A stretch of 5,031 bases of DNA from Desulfobacterales bacterium (lineage in GTDB: Bacteria; Desulfobacterota; Desulfobacteria; Desulfobacterales; ETH-SRB1), in assembly GCA_030017395.1 (NCBI GenBank), contig JASEIZ010000163.1, positions 1 through 5,031 on the forward strand, read 5' to 3'. Below the pieces are notes generated by a model. It saw nothing but the letters and a program-made list of their open reading frames with translations, was not told where the DNA came from and searched no databases. Made by a program: the position numbers and the translations under genes. Of this stretch, positions 1 through 4,975 are shown piece after piece. Within the stretch, counting starts at the first letter, position 1. Each line of letters starts with the position of its first letter.

Positions 1-21
1 GTTCACGGTTCAAGGTTAGAG
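1..21. repeat. Left inverted heptamer array
   Basis: Three successive 7-base units, GTTCACG, GTTCAAG and GTTAGAG, become more divergent toward the inside. They are the inverted counterpart of the AACCGTG array at 136-160. The window edge cuts the array, so its full copy number is unknown. Confidence 0.7.
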
Positions 22-25
22 AGCG

Positions 26-143
26 ATGAAGATTGAACGGTTTGAATATATTGACCAGTCTGCCTCGCAAGCTCGGCGAGCGTCCAGGGGCATGGCAACT
101 GGCACGTAAATTGGCTCGAAAAGTGCAAAGTAGCCAACCGTGA
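26..143 (+). pseudogene. Decayed 5' fragment of a four-helix-bundle (S23/IVP-type) gene
   Basis: ATG at 26 opens a frame reading MKIERFEYID, which resembles the N terminus of many 23S rRNA intervening-sequence/four-helix-bundle proteins. The first 12 bases (ATGAAGATTGAA) are identical to the start of the intact gene at 1630. The frame then stops at TAA 107. A second frame, from about 90 to TGA at 141-143, reads AWQLARKLARKVQSSQP. It resembles the AWQ(x)AR(x)L(x)(x)(x)V segment that normally follows the N terminus directly. The roughly 35 bases between them (about 55-89) disrupt the frame. The rest of a normal gene of about 115-125 codons is missing. The family assignment rests on remembered motif style, so it is moderate. 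Confidence 0.5.
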
Positions 144-160
144 ACCGTGAACCGTGAACC
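136..160. repeat. Right inverted heptamer array (AACCGTG x3.5)
   Basis: Perfect tandem 7-base repeat AACCGTG, three full copies plus AACC. Its reverse complement (CACGGTT) matches the array at 1-17. Such short arrays are easily expanded or contracted by slippage. Confidence 0.85.
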
Positions 161-182
161 AGACAACCTGAGTAGTTATAAT
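154..182 (+). promoter_or_regulatory. Possible sigma-70 promoter of the response regulator gene
   Basis: A perfect TATAAT lies at 177-182, just outside the AACCGTG array and 30 bases before the start codon. At 17-base spacing the -35 position falls on GTGAAC (154-159), a poor match supplied by the end of the repeat. If real, the repeat contributes part of the promoter. In an AT-rich stretch the -10 match alone is weak evidence, and the gene may instead be read from further upstream. Confidence 0.3.
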
Positions 183-194
183 AGCTGAACTATT

Positions 195-201
195 AAGGGA
201 G
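195..201 (+). promoter_or_regulatory. Ribosome binding site of the response regulator
   Basis: AAGGGAG ends 10 bases before the ATG at 212. This is a good Shine-Dalgarno match at slightly long spacing. It supports ATG 212 as the start, and no alternative start downstream precedes the conserved receiver residues. Confidence 0.65.
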
Positions 202-211
202 TTAAGAATAA

Positions 212-1633
212 ATGTCTCTTGAGGATCAAACATCATTACAAAAAAATATACTGGTGGTCGATGATGATCAGGATTTTCGCTGGGCAGTTGGAAATATCCT
301 TCAGGCAGATGGATATACAGTGACACAGGCGCAGGATGGTGAAGAAGCGCTGAAGTTGCTGGAGCAATATGTTCCTGATTTAATTTTATTAGATTACAGG
401 ATGCCCGGACGTGATGGTATTTCTATTTCTGCGGATATAAAGAAAATTATTCCAGCCTTGTCGATTATTATAATCACAGCCTATGCTGAGATAAGGTTTG
501 CCGTAGATGCTATGAGGGTTGGTGTATACGATTATGTTACAAAGCCAGTAGATAATAACGACCTTCTTTTTACAATTAAACGCGCTCTGGAAAAGCAGGA
601 ACTTGTTTATGAGGTTGAGCGTTTAAAAAACGCCTTGAATGAACAGTCATCACTTTGCAAGCTTATGGGTAGCAGCAAGCGAATCAGGGAACTTTTCAAT
701 CTTGTAGAGAAGGTTGCTCCAACATCATTTACTGTTTTGATAGAAGGAGAAAGCGGCACCGGCAAGGAGCTTGTAGCTCGTTCGATTCACGAACTGAGTG
801 GGGTAAAGGATGGCCCTTTTATAGCAGTGGACTGTGGCGCAATTCCTGATAGTCTTATTGAAAGCGAACTATTCGGTTATATGAAAGGAGCCTTTACCGG
901 AGCTTACACCGACAAACCAGGGCAGTTTGAACTGGCTGACAAAGGCACTCTGTTTTTAGATGAAATCGGCAATCTCCCTTATCAGGCGCAGCAAAAAATT
1001 CTTCGAGTAATGCAGGAGCGTTGTATTCAAAGATTGGGAGCGAAAGAGGCTAAATCCATTCAAGTCCGTGTTGTTGCAGCTACAAATCAGCCTTTGGAAA
1101 AAGATATAGAGTCCGGGAAGTTCCGTTCCGACCTCTATTTCCGCTTAAAGGAATTTGCCATTAAAGTTCCAGCACTCAGAGAAAGAAAAGAGGATATCCC
1201 CTATCTTGCTTATAGATTTATGAATGAAGTTCAGCAGGAACTCAAAAAAAAATGTCAGGGGATTTCTAAGGCGGCTCTTCAATTACTGGCCTCATATCCA
1301 TGGCCTGGAAATGTTCGTGAATTGCGAAATGTTATACGCCAGGCCGTGCTTATAAGCGAGGAAAATGTTTCAATTGAACCGATACACTTTGTATTTGGTT
1401 CTAATATCATACATTATACTTCAGAAATAAAGGCCTCTATCCCTGACAACGATATGGGAAAAACTCTCTCGGACATAGTTAAGTCTATCTCCCAAACTGT
1501 GGAAAAAAAGATAATAACCCAGATGTTAACCGAAACAAAAGGGAATAAAAGCGAGGCAGCCCGCAGACTTGGCATCGATTATAAAACTTTGCTTAGAAAG
1601 ATTAAGATATATCAATTGAAGATTGAAGAATGA
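212..1633 (+). CDS. Sigma-54-dependent response regulator (NtrC family)
   Basis: A 473-residue cytoplasmic transcription activator with the full NtrC layout. The receiver domain (about 12-125) has the acidic pocket VVDDD (D17-D19), phospho-acceptor D61 in LILLDYRMPG, T89 and K111 of VTKP. The sigma-54 AAA+ domain (about 150-385) has Walker A GESGTGKE (179-186), the sigma-54 contact loop GAFTGA (226-231), Walker B TLFLDE (246-251), arginine-finger region FRSDLYFRL (304-312) and sensor II PWPGNVRELRN (363-373). A Fis-type helix-turn-helix occupies about 444-465 (GNKSEAARRLGIDYKTLLRK). All key residues are present, so it should be phosphorylated by a sensor kinase and open sigma-54 promoters; neither kinase nor target is in the window. 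The last codons (KIEE, stop) lie inside the inverted repeat of the next unit, so the native C terminus may have been altered slightly beyond the DNA-binding domain. Its stop overlaps the next start as ATGA. Confidence 0.96.
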   Translation: MSLEDQTSLQKNILVVDDDQDFRWAVGNILQADGYTVTQAQDGEEALKLLEQYVPDLILLDYRMPGRDGISISADIKKIIPALSIIIITAYAEIRFAVDAMRVGVYDYVTKPVDNNDLLFTIKRALEKQELVYEVERLKNALNEQSSLCKLMGSSKRIRELFNLVEKVAPTSFTVLIEGESGTGKELVARSIHELSGVKDGPFIAVDCGAIPDSLIESELFGYMKGAFTGAYTDKPGQFELADKGTLFLDEIGNLPYQAQQKILRVMQERCIQRLGAKEAKSIQVRVVAATNQPLEKDIESGKFRSDLYFRLKEFAIKVPALRERKEDIPYLAYRFMNEVQQELKKKCQGISKAALQLLASYPWPGNVRELRNVIRQAVLISEENVSIEPIHFVFGSNIIHYTSEIKASIPDNDMGKTLSDIVKSISQTVEKKIITQMLTETKGNKSEAARRLGIDYKTLLRKIKIYQLKIEE

Positions 1634-1647
1634 AGATTGAAGATTTA
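1613..1647. repeat. Left heptamer tract with the left arm of the 22-base inverted repeat
   Basis: The tract reads with period 7 as CAATTGA, AGATTGA, AGAATGA, AGATTGA, AGATTTA. Positions 1619-1640 are the exact reverse complement of 2005-2026 (22 of 22). It contains the stop codon of the response regulator (1631-1633) and the start codon of the following gene (1630-1632), so both genes take part of their coding sequence from the repeat. Confidence 0.85.
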
Positions 1648-1983
1648 AAGAAGAGGACAAAAGAATTTGCTCATCGTTGCGTTAAGCTGGCGATGGCTTT
1701 GCCTGAAACCTATTTAGGTAACCATATTCGGGGGCAGCTAATCCGGTGTGCCACATCAGTTGCTTCCAATTATCGGGCAACCTGTCTTGCACAATCAAAG
1801 GCCAGTTTTATTTCAAAGTTGAGCATTGTTTTGGAAGAAACTGACGAATCATATTTTTGGTTGGAATTCATTATTGATGAAAAAGTATTGAAAAGAAAAC
1901 TTGTAGAACCTTTGCTGAAAGAAGCAGACGAATTGACAGCGATTTTTATTTCTTCAAGAAAAACCGCCAGGAAAAGAAATTGA
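1630..1983 (+). CDS. Four-helix-bundle protein, 23S rRNA intervening-sequence (S23/IVP) family
   Basis: A 117-residue protein with the conserved features of this family: start MKIEDLKKRTKEFAHRCVKL, a central segment HIRGQLIRCATSVASNYRA (about 32-50), then AQSKASFISKLSIVLEETDE (about 54-73), a YFWLEFI motif (75-81) and a C-terminal helix LLKEADELTAIFISSRK. Length is typical, and it lacks signal or membrane segments. Members were named from insertions in 23S rRNA of Leptospira and Coxiella. The fold is a pentameric helical barrel shared with the Avd accessory protein of diversity-generating retroelements. Its cellular function is unknown; the basic C terminus (SRKTARKRN) fits nucleic acid contact. 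The start is fixed by the 4-base ATGA overlap with the regulator; the upstream GAAG is a weak ribosome site, suggesting translational coupling. The whole gene lies between inverted repeats. A link to the upstream regulator's function is not implied. Confidence 0.93.
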   Translation: MKIEDLKKRTKEFAHRCVKLAMALPETYLGNHIRGQLIRCATSVASNYRATCLAQSKASFISKLSIVLEETDESYFWLEFIIDEKVLKRKLVEPLLKEADELTAIFISSRKTARKRN

Positions 1984-2004
1984 CAATTGCGAATACTTCT
2001 GGAG

Positions 2005-2026
2005 TCAATCTTCATTCTTCAATCTT
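2005..2026. repeat. Right arm of the 22-base inverted repeat
   Basis: Exact reverse complement of 1619-1640, lying 21 bases after the stop of the four-helix-bundle gene. In a transcript covering both arms it would form a 22-base-pair stem with the gene in the loop, hiding its start codon. Its last three bases (CTT) are also the first three bases shared by the two copies of the following dispersed repeat. Confidence 0.85.
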
Positions 2027-2160
2027 GATGGTCTCGTAAAAAGTCTTGAAATCGTCATGCCGGACTTGATCCGGCATCCAGAACGCATTGAATTTACTGG
2101 ATTCCGGCTTTCGCCGGAATGACGGAAAAGAGAACTTTTCGACTTTTTACGAATTCATCA
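2026..2160. mobile_element. MITE-like palindromic dispersed repeat, complete copy
   Basis: Terminal inverted repeats of 20 bases (2026-2045 and 2141-2160) agree at 17 positions, with the inner 11 bases (CGTAAAAAGTC) perfect. The core has two GC-rich hairpins: ATGCCGGA/TCCGGCAT (2057-2064/2070-2077, 5-base loop) and ATTCCGGC/GCCGGAAT (2101-2108/2113-2120, TTTC loop), enclosed by CGTCAT (2053-2058) and ATGACG (2119-2124). No coding capacity. A second, partial copy begins at 4976. Repeats with similar CGTCAT...GCCGG...ATGACG cores are common in proteobacterial genomes. Whether this one is mobilised by a transposase in trans is unknown. It lies between convergent genes and could also act as a transcript-end structure. 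Confidence 0.75.
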
Positions 2161-2175
2161 ACACTTAACACTTAA
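2160..2175. repeat. Short tandem heptamer AACACTT x2
   Basis: Two perfect copies of AACACTT plus AA start at the last base of the MITE-like repeat. This is the third 7-base tandem family in the window. Two copies alone could be chance. Confidence 0.5.
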
Positions 2176-2192
2176 ATAATATTAACTATATT

Positions 2193-2226
2193 AAAAACCT
2201 CCAGGCATCTTGCGACACCTGGAGGT
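2193..2226 (-). terminator. Rho-independent terminator of the aprBA operon
   Basis: Read on the minus strand, ACCTCCAGG (2226-2218) pairs perfectly with CCTGGAGGT (2205-2197) over a 12-base loop. A TTTTT run follows (it shares the stem's last base and continues to 2193). The hairpin lies 35 bases past the aprA stop. The 9-base GC-rich stem with U tract is a strong intrinsic terminator and shows that transcription ends after aprA, so no qmo genes follow in the same transcript. Confidence 0.88.
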
Positions 2227-2231
2227 AGCTT

Positions 2232-2258
2232 ATTCGACTATTGAGCGGTCGAATTTTT
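2232..2258 (+). terminator. Possible weak plus-strand terminator hairpin
   Basis: ATTCGAC (2232-2238) pairs with GTCGAAT (2248-2254) over a 9-base loop, and on the plus strand TTTTT runs 2254-2258. It would face transcripts from the response regulator and four-helix-bundle genes before they enter aprA antisense. The stem is short and AT-containing, so efficiency is doubtful. On the minus strand it sits directly after the aprA stop, before the strong terminator. Confidence 0.35.
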
Positions 2259-2260
2259 GA

Positions 2261-4240
2261 TTAATCAGGAATAATCTTGATGTAATCCCTTTTGAACATT
2301 TCCCATGTCCCAGCTTTAGGATCATACTTTGACTCGCTAAAGCAGAACCAGTTCTCATCATCCTGTCCGGGATAATCACTCTGATAGTAGAACCCAGGAT
2401 AACGGGTCTCTTTACGGAACTGGATATGACGCAGATGGGCTTCGACGGTCCAGATGCGATGATAGATCTCCCAGCATCTCATCAGCTCATGAAGATCTCC
2501 GGCAGCCAGCTTCTCGCAGTCCTCACGCATTGTCTGGAGTAAATCCATGCAAATTTCCAGATTCTTGGTGCTGGTCTGATAGAATGTGGCTGTGCCGGCT
2601 CCATATTCATGGGTAGCCTTCATAAGCCTCATCGCCATTCCGGCAGGCTTGAGATAATTCGGGTTAATATCAATTGCTGTTGTATATCCACAATGATCAA
2701 GGAATGTATTCACCGGTTTGTACACCATGGCGACCAGCTCTTCTTTTGTCTTGCTCAGGGTCGGCGTAAAATCAGCATGATCCTTAGCGTATCTTGCCAT
2801 AGCCTTGCCGGTAGTACGTCCCTCAGCATGTGAGCCGGATGAGAACTTGTGGCCTGAACCGCCGACACCGTCACCGGCTGTAAACAGACCGTCAACGGTT
2901 GTCATGCGGTTGTAAATCTTGCCGTTGGCTGCTTTAATCTTGTATGAATCCGGCACCCAGTCAAGATCCGGCCCGGAAGTCCAGAGACCGCAGCAGCCGG
3001 AATGTGACCCTAACAGATACGGCTCGGTCGGCATAACTTCGGAATTCAGCTTTTCAGGCTCGCAGTTCTGCGCACACCACAGATTGGCCTGCCCGCATGT
3101 CATGTCGAGAAAGTCTTCCCATGCCTCTGACTCAAGATGTTTGAGCTCTTTCTTGTCCAGCTTAGCGCCAAGCGTTGCAAGAGCTGTAACAGTGTCCATT
3201 ATGATCGGACCGCGGCCTTCCTTCATTTCAAACAGCATCAAATGGTTTCGCAGGCATGTCGGTGTAATGGCTGCTGTTCCATAAGGAGCATATTTCTGAA
3301 GCTCTGCCTTGGCGGCATCACTCGCAACATAATTCTCCCCAAGACCGTTTATTGCTTTAGCCTTAAACAGCAGGAACCATGCGCCCACAGGACCATAACC
3401 ATCCTTAAAACGGGCCGGGGTGAAACGGTTTTCCATCATGGTAAGCTCTGCGCCAACCTTCATGCACATGGTGTATGTAGAACCGGCATTCCATACAGGA
3501 TACCATGCACGGCCCTTTCCTTCACCAACGCTTCGAGGCTGATAAATGTTAACAGCGCCGCCGCAGGCAACCATCATGGTCTTGCACTTGATTATGTAAA
3601 CCTTGTTTTCACGAACCGAAAAACCAACAGCGCCGGCAATTCGATTCTCTTCATTAGCATCCAGAAGAAGCTCAACGATAAAACAACGTTCTAAAATGTT
3701 TTCTTCTCCAAGAGCTAACTTGGCGGCCTCGGCAACGATCCTCTTATAAGATTCGCCGTTGATCATGGCCTGCCATTTACCTGTGCGGACAGCTTTAGCG
3801 CCGGACTTTAATGTCCCCATAGCCTGGCCCTTCTTGCCGTCAAGGGTTTTCCCTTCTTCAGATTTCTTCCATATCGGCAGACCCCATTCCTCAAACAGAT
3901 AAACAGAATCATCAACATGACAGCCCAGGTTATAAATCAGGTCTTCACGAACAATGCCCATCAGATCGTTACGTACCATGCGGACATAGTCCTCAATTGA
4001 ATTTTCACCGATATAAGTGTTGATTGCCGACAAGCCCTGAGCAACAGCGCCGCTGCGCTCCATGGCAGCCTTATCGCACAGCAAAACTGTCTGGCCTTCA
4101 GACATCCATTTCTTTATTTCAAAAGCAGTTCCGCAGGCAGCCATACCGCCGCCAACGATCAGGATATCAACTTCCCGCTCTTCAACTTCCGGATCTCTTA
4201 CGGCTTTGATCTCACCCAAAGGTTTATTTGGTATTGCCAT
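2261..4240 (-). CDS. aprA: Adenylylsulfate (APS) reductase, alpha subunit
   Basis: AprA (659 residues, the usual length) is the FAD-containing catalytic subunit that reduces adenosine-5'-phosphosulfate to sulfite and AMP in the cytoplasm, taking electrons from AprB. It belongs to the fumarate reductase/succinate dehydrogenase flavoprotein superfamily. Visible features: N-terminal dinucleotide-binding fold VDILIVGGGMAACGTAFEIKKW (about 24-45); ERSGAVAQGLSAIN (61-74), where N74 matches an active-site Asn known from the Archaeoglobus enzyme; NRFTPARFKDGYGPVGAWFLLFKAK (271-295), bearing active-site arginines; GSHSGCCGLW (411-420), whose H413 probably equals the catalytic His; and the second FAD motif GLFTAGDGVGGSGHKFSSGSHAEGRTTGKA (451-480). 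The C-terminal region ends with YPGFYYQSDYPGQDDENW. Start ATG 4240 has AAGGAGG (4254-4248) at 7 bases. It follows aprB by 70 bases in one operon. The frame is intact and uses more GC-rich codons than the plus-strand genes. Residue equivalences are from memory, not alignment. Confidence 0.99.
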   Translation of the reverse strand: MAIPNKPLGEIKAVRDPEVEEREVDILIVGGGMAACGTAFEIKKWMSEGQTVLLCDKAAMERSGAVAQGLSAINTYIGENSIEDYVRMVRNDLMGIVREDLIYNLGCHVDDSVYLFEEWGLPIWKKSEEGKTLDGKKGQAMGTLKSGAKAVRTGKWQAMINGESYKRIVAEAAKLALGEENILERCFIVELLLDANEENRIAGAVGFSVRENKVYIIKCKTMMVACGGAVNIYQPRSVGEGKGRAWYPVWNAGSTYTMCMKVGAELTMMENRFTPARFKDGYGPVGAWFLLFKAKAINGLGENYVASDAAKAELQKYAPYGTAAITPTCLRNHLMLFEMKEGRGPIIMDTVTALATLGAKLDKKELKHLESEAWEDFLDMTCGQANLWCAQNCEPEKLNSEVMPTEPYLLGSHSGCCGLWTSGPDLDWVPDSYKIKAANGKIYNRMTTVDGLFTAGDGVGGSGHKFSSGSHAEGRTTGKAMARYAKDHADFTPTLSKTKEELVAMVYKPVNTFLDHCGYTTAIDINPNYLKPAGMAMRLMKATHEYGAGTATFYQTSTKNLEICMDLLQTMREDCEKLAAGDLHELMRCWEIYHRIWTVEAHLRHIQFRKETRYPGFYYQSDYPGQDDENWFCFSESKYDPKAGTWEMFKRDYIKIIPD

Positions 4241-4247
4241 ATTATAT

Positions 4248-4254
4248 CCTCCTT
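4248..4254 (-). promoter_or_regulatory. Ribosome binding site of aprA
   Basis: AAGGAGG on the minus strand, 7 bases before ATG 4240, is a near-perfect Shine-Dalgarno sequence as expected for an abundant enzyme. The 70-base aprB-aprA gap has no evident terminator or second promoter. Confidence 0.85.
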
Positions 4255-4310
4255 AAAAATATTTTATTCATGATTAATCCTTTTACTGTGGATCCAGATA
4301 AATAATAAGT

Positions 4311-4745
4311 TTACACTGTAGCAGGTTTTGGGATAACATAGCCGTCAGCTTCTTCGGTACAAAGCAGTTCACTTTCGATATCCTTTCCTTTCATATCCTT
4401 ATAAGCATTGGCGGTTCCCTCTGGAGTCGTCCTGATGGGGAACTTAAAACGTTTAATAAGTCCGTTTCTGAACTTGCATGTCCACATAACATCCTCTGTT
4501 CCCAGCATAGGCACTATGCTGCTTCCCAGAGGCACAAAGTCGGAATAACCTCTAACCTCTATTGCCTGGGTAGGACAAATCTTTACGCATGAAAAACATT
4601 CCCAGCACTGATCAGGCTCCTGATTATATGCCTTCATAGCGTTAGGATCCAAAACCATCAGATCATTAGGGCAAATGTACATGCAAGCTGTTTTATCCCC
4701 ACCCTTGCAACCATCACATTTTTCTTGAATTACAAAACTTGGCAT
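4311..4745 (-). CDS. aprB: Adenylylsulfate (APS) reductase, beta subunit
   Basis: AprB (144 residues from the ATG) carries two [4Fe-4S] clusters that pass electrons to the FAD of AprA. Cysteines fall in two ferredoxin-type groups: C10, C13, C21, C25 (CDGC...ACMYICP) and C47, C50, C53, C57 (CWECFSCVKICP). W48 in CWEC corresponds to the tryptophan proposed to help electron flow between cluster and flavin in the Archaeoglobus enzyme. The N terminus PSFVIQEKCDGCKGG is highly characteristic. After about residue 68 comes a non-ferredoxin tail that in known structures wraps onto AprA. A TTG one codon upstream (4748) would leave only 3 bases after the Shine-Dalgarno sequence, so ATG 4745 is preferred (6-base spacing). 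It is the first gene of the aprBA operon. Electrons are normally supplied through the QmoABC membrane complex, which is not present in this window. Confidence 0.98.
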   Translation of the reverse strand: MPSFVIQEKCDGCKGGDKTACMYICPNDLMVLDPNAMKAYNQEPDQCWECFSCVKICPTQAIEVRGYSDFVPLGSSIVPMLGTEDVMWTCKFRNGLIKRFKFPIRTTPEGTANAYKDMKGKDIESELLCTEEADGYVIPKPATV

Positions 4746-4751
4746 CAATAT

Positions 4752-4758
4752 ACCTCCT
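4752..4758 (-). promoter_or_regulatory. Ribosome binding site of aprB (decides ATG 4745 over TTG 4748)
   Basis: AGGAGGT on the minus strand ends 6 bases before ATG 4745 but only 3 bases before the in-frame TTG at 4748. The spacing favours the ATG, giving a protein starting MPSFV as in other AprB proteins. Confidence 0.85.
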
Positions 4759-4781
4759 AATTTTGCTTTGTAAGATTATTG

Positions 4782-4799
4782 TTGTGAAATTTCAGTCAA
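4782..4799. promoter_or_regulatory. Candidate operator: TGAAATTTCA palindrome with TTGTGAA half-site
   Basis: TGAAATTTCA (4785-4794) is a perfect 10-base palindrome within TTG...CAA (4782-4784, 4797-4799). The left half TTGTGAA equals the half-site of the redox repressor Rex (TTGTGAA-N4-TTCACAA), which is reported to control sulfate-reduction genes in some Desulfobacterota. The right half fits poorly, with TTTCA then GT before CAA. It lies about 40 bases before the aprB start. Confidence 0.3.
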
Positions 4800-4874
4800 T
4801 TTTTTTAAATGTTTTTGCACCTCCCTTCATAATAGCGGCTCAAAAGTTAAGTATTCAGCCAGCTTAAATTAATA

Positions 4875-4898
4875 TTGTTAAATAAGTTTTCTTAACAA
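4875..4898. promoter_or_regulatory. Candidate operator dyad TTGTTAA-N10-TTAACAA
   Basis: Perfect 7-base inverted repeat, TTGTTAA (4875-4881) and TTAACAA (4892-4898), with half-site centres 17 bases apart. It lies between two of the possible -10 positions of aprBA. The half-sites resemble Rex sites of some bacteria (TTGTTAA), but canonical Rex sites have a 4-base gap, so the identity of the binding protein is open. In AT-rich DNA a chance dyad is possible. Confidence 0.35.
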
Positions 4899-4975
4899 AA
4901 AACATAAACAATAATTAGGTTGAAAAATTATAATATATCCTGTAAAATCAATAGCATATTATACATACAACTAGA

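Larger units (their letters stand above)
1..160. mobile_element. Degenerate heptamer-bounded element with remnant four-helix-bundle gene
   Basis: The left end (1-21) reads as 7-base units GTTCACG, GTTCAAG, GTTAGAG. The right end (136-160) is three tandem AACCGTG units plus AACC. The two ends are inverted relative to each other: 1-17 matches the reverse complement of 143-159 at 16 of 17 positions. Between them lies a broken start of a four-helix-bundle (23S rRNA intervening-sequence type) gene, described separately. The layout parallels the intact unit at 1613-2026. The element may extend left beyond the window. Calling it mobile is inference: no target-site duplication or transposase is visible, and it could be a local relic of repeat expansion. 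Confidence 0.5.
1613..2026. mobile_element. Heptamer/inverted-repeat-bounded unit carrying an intact four-helix-bundle gene
   Basis: The unit encloses one small gene between perfect 22-base inverted repeats (1619-1640 and 2005-2026). On the left the repeat is part of a 7-base periodic tract. Organisation matches the decayed unit at 1-160: inverted 7-mer-based ends, a gene start close to the left end, and the same 12-base ATGAAGATTGAA. In 23S rRNA, intervening sequences coding for related S23 proteins also have complementary ends that form a stem, so this may be a relative sitting outside rRNA. Mobility is inferred; no transposase or target duplication is seen. Confidence 0.5.
4759..4975 (-). 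promoter_or_regulatory. AT-rich aprBA promoter and leader region
   Basis: No coding sequence was found here on either strand. Composition is much more AT-rich than the operon. Minus-strand candidate -10 boxes are TATAAT at 4963-4958 and again at 4932-4927, both without a convincing -35, and TATTAT at 4834-4829 with TGAATA 17 bases upstream (4857-4852). None is decisive, and the transcription start cannot be set from sequence. aprBA is usually among the most strongly expressed operons in sulfate reducers, so a strong promoter is expected here. No -24/-12 sigma-54 motif was seen. Confidence 0.5.

Noticed and set aside
100..115. Near sigma-54 promoter: TGGCAC, 5 bases, then TTGG, upstream of the response regulator
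   Set aside because: The nearly invariant GC at -12 is GG here, and the bases are explained as the LARKLA codons of the decayed four-helix-bundle fragment. It is probably coincidence.
136..160. CRISPR-like repeat array
   Set aside because: The units are 7 bases in direct tandem with no spacers, and there are no cas genes.
3..326. Minus-strand reading frame of about 107 codons over the left edge
   Set aside because: It is mostly antisense to the conserved receiver-domain start of the regulator, lacks a ribosome site and resembles no family I recognise.
212..1633. The sigma-54 regulator as the direct controller of aprBA
   Set aside because: The genes converge, and no -24/-12 promoter is visible upstream of aprB, so proximity alone does not support the link.
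1770..2015. Minus-strand frame of 81 codons opposite the four-helix-bundle gene
   Set aside because: It is a shadow of a clearly conserved gene and starts inside the inverted repeat region without a ribosome site.
1613..2026. Diversity-generating retroelement, because the four-helix-bundle fold is shared with Avd
   Set aside because: There is no reverse transcriptase, template repeat or variable target gene in the window.
2609..4256. Several plus-strand open frames opposite aprA (the longest 3137-3694)
   Set aside because: They are antisense to conserved aprA codons, their protein composition is unnatural, and they lack ribosome sites.
4746..4748. TTG start for aprB giving one extra residue
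   Set aside because: It would lie only 3 bases after AGGAGGT, and the ATG at 4745 has normal spacing and gives the family-typical MPSFV start.
4776..4825. Leader peptide following GGGAGGTGC (4825-4817, minus strand)
   Set aside because: There is no ATG at a usable distance. The only TTG (4799) is too far away and opens a frame of seven codons.
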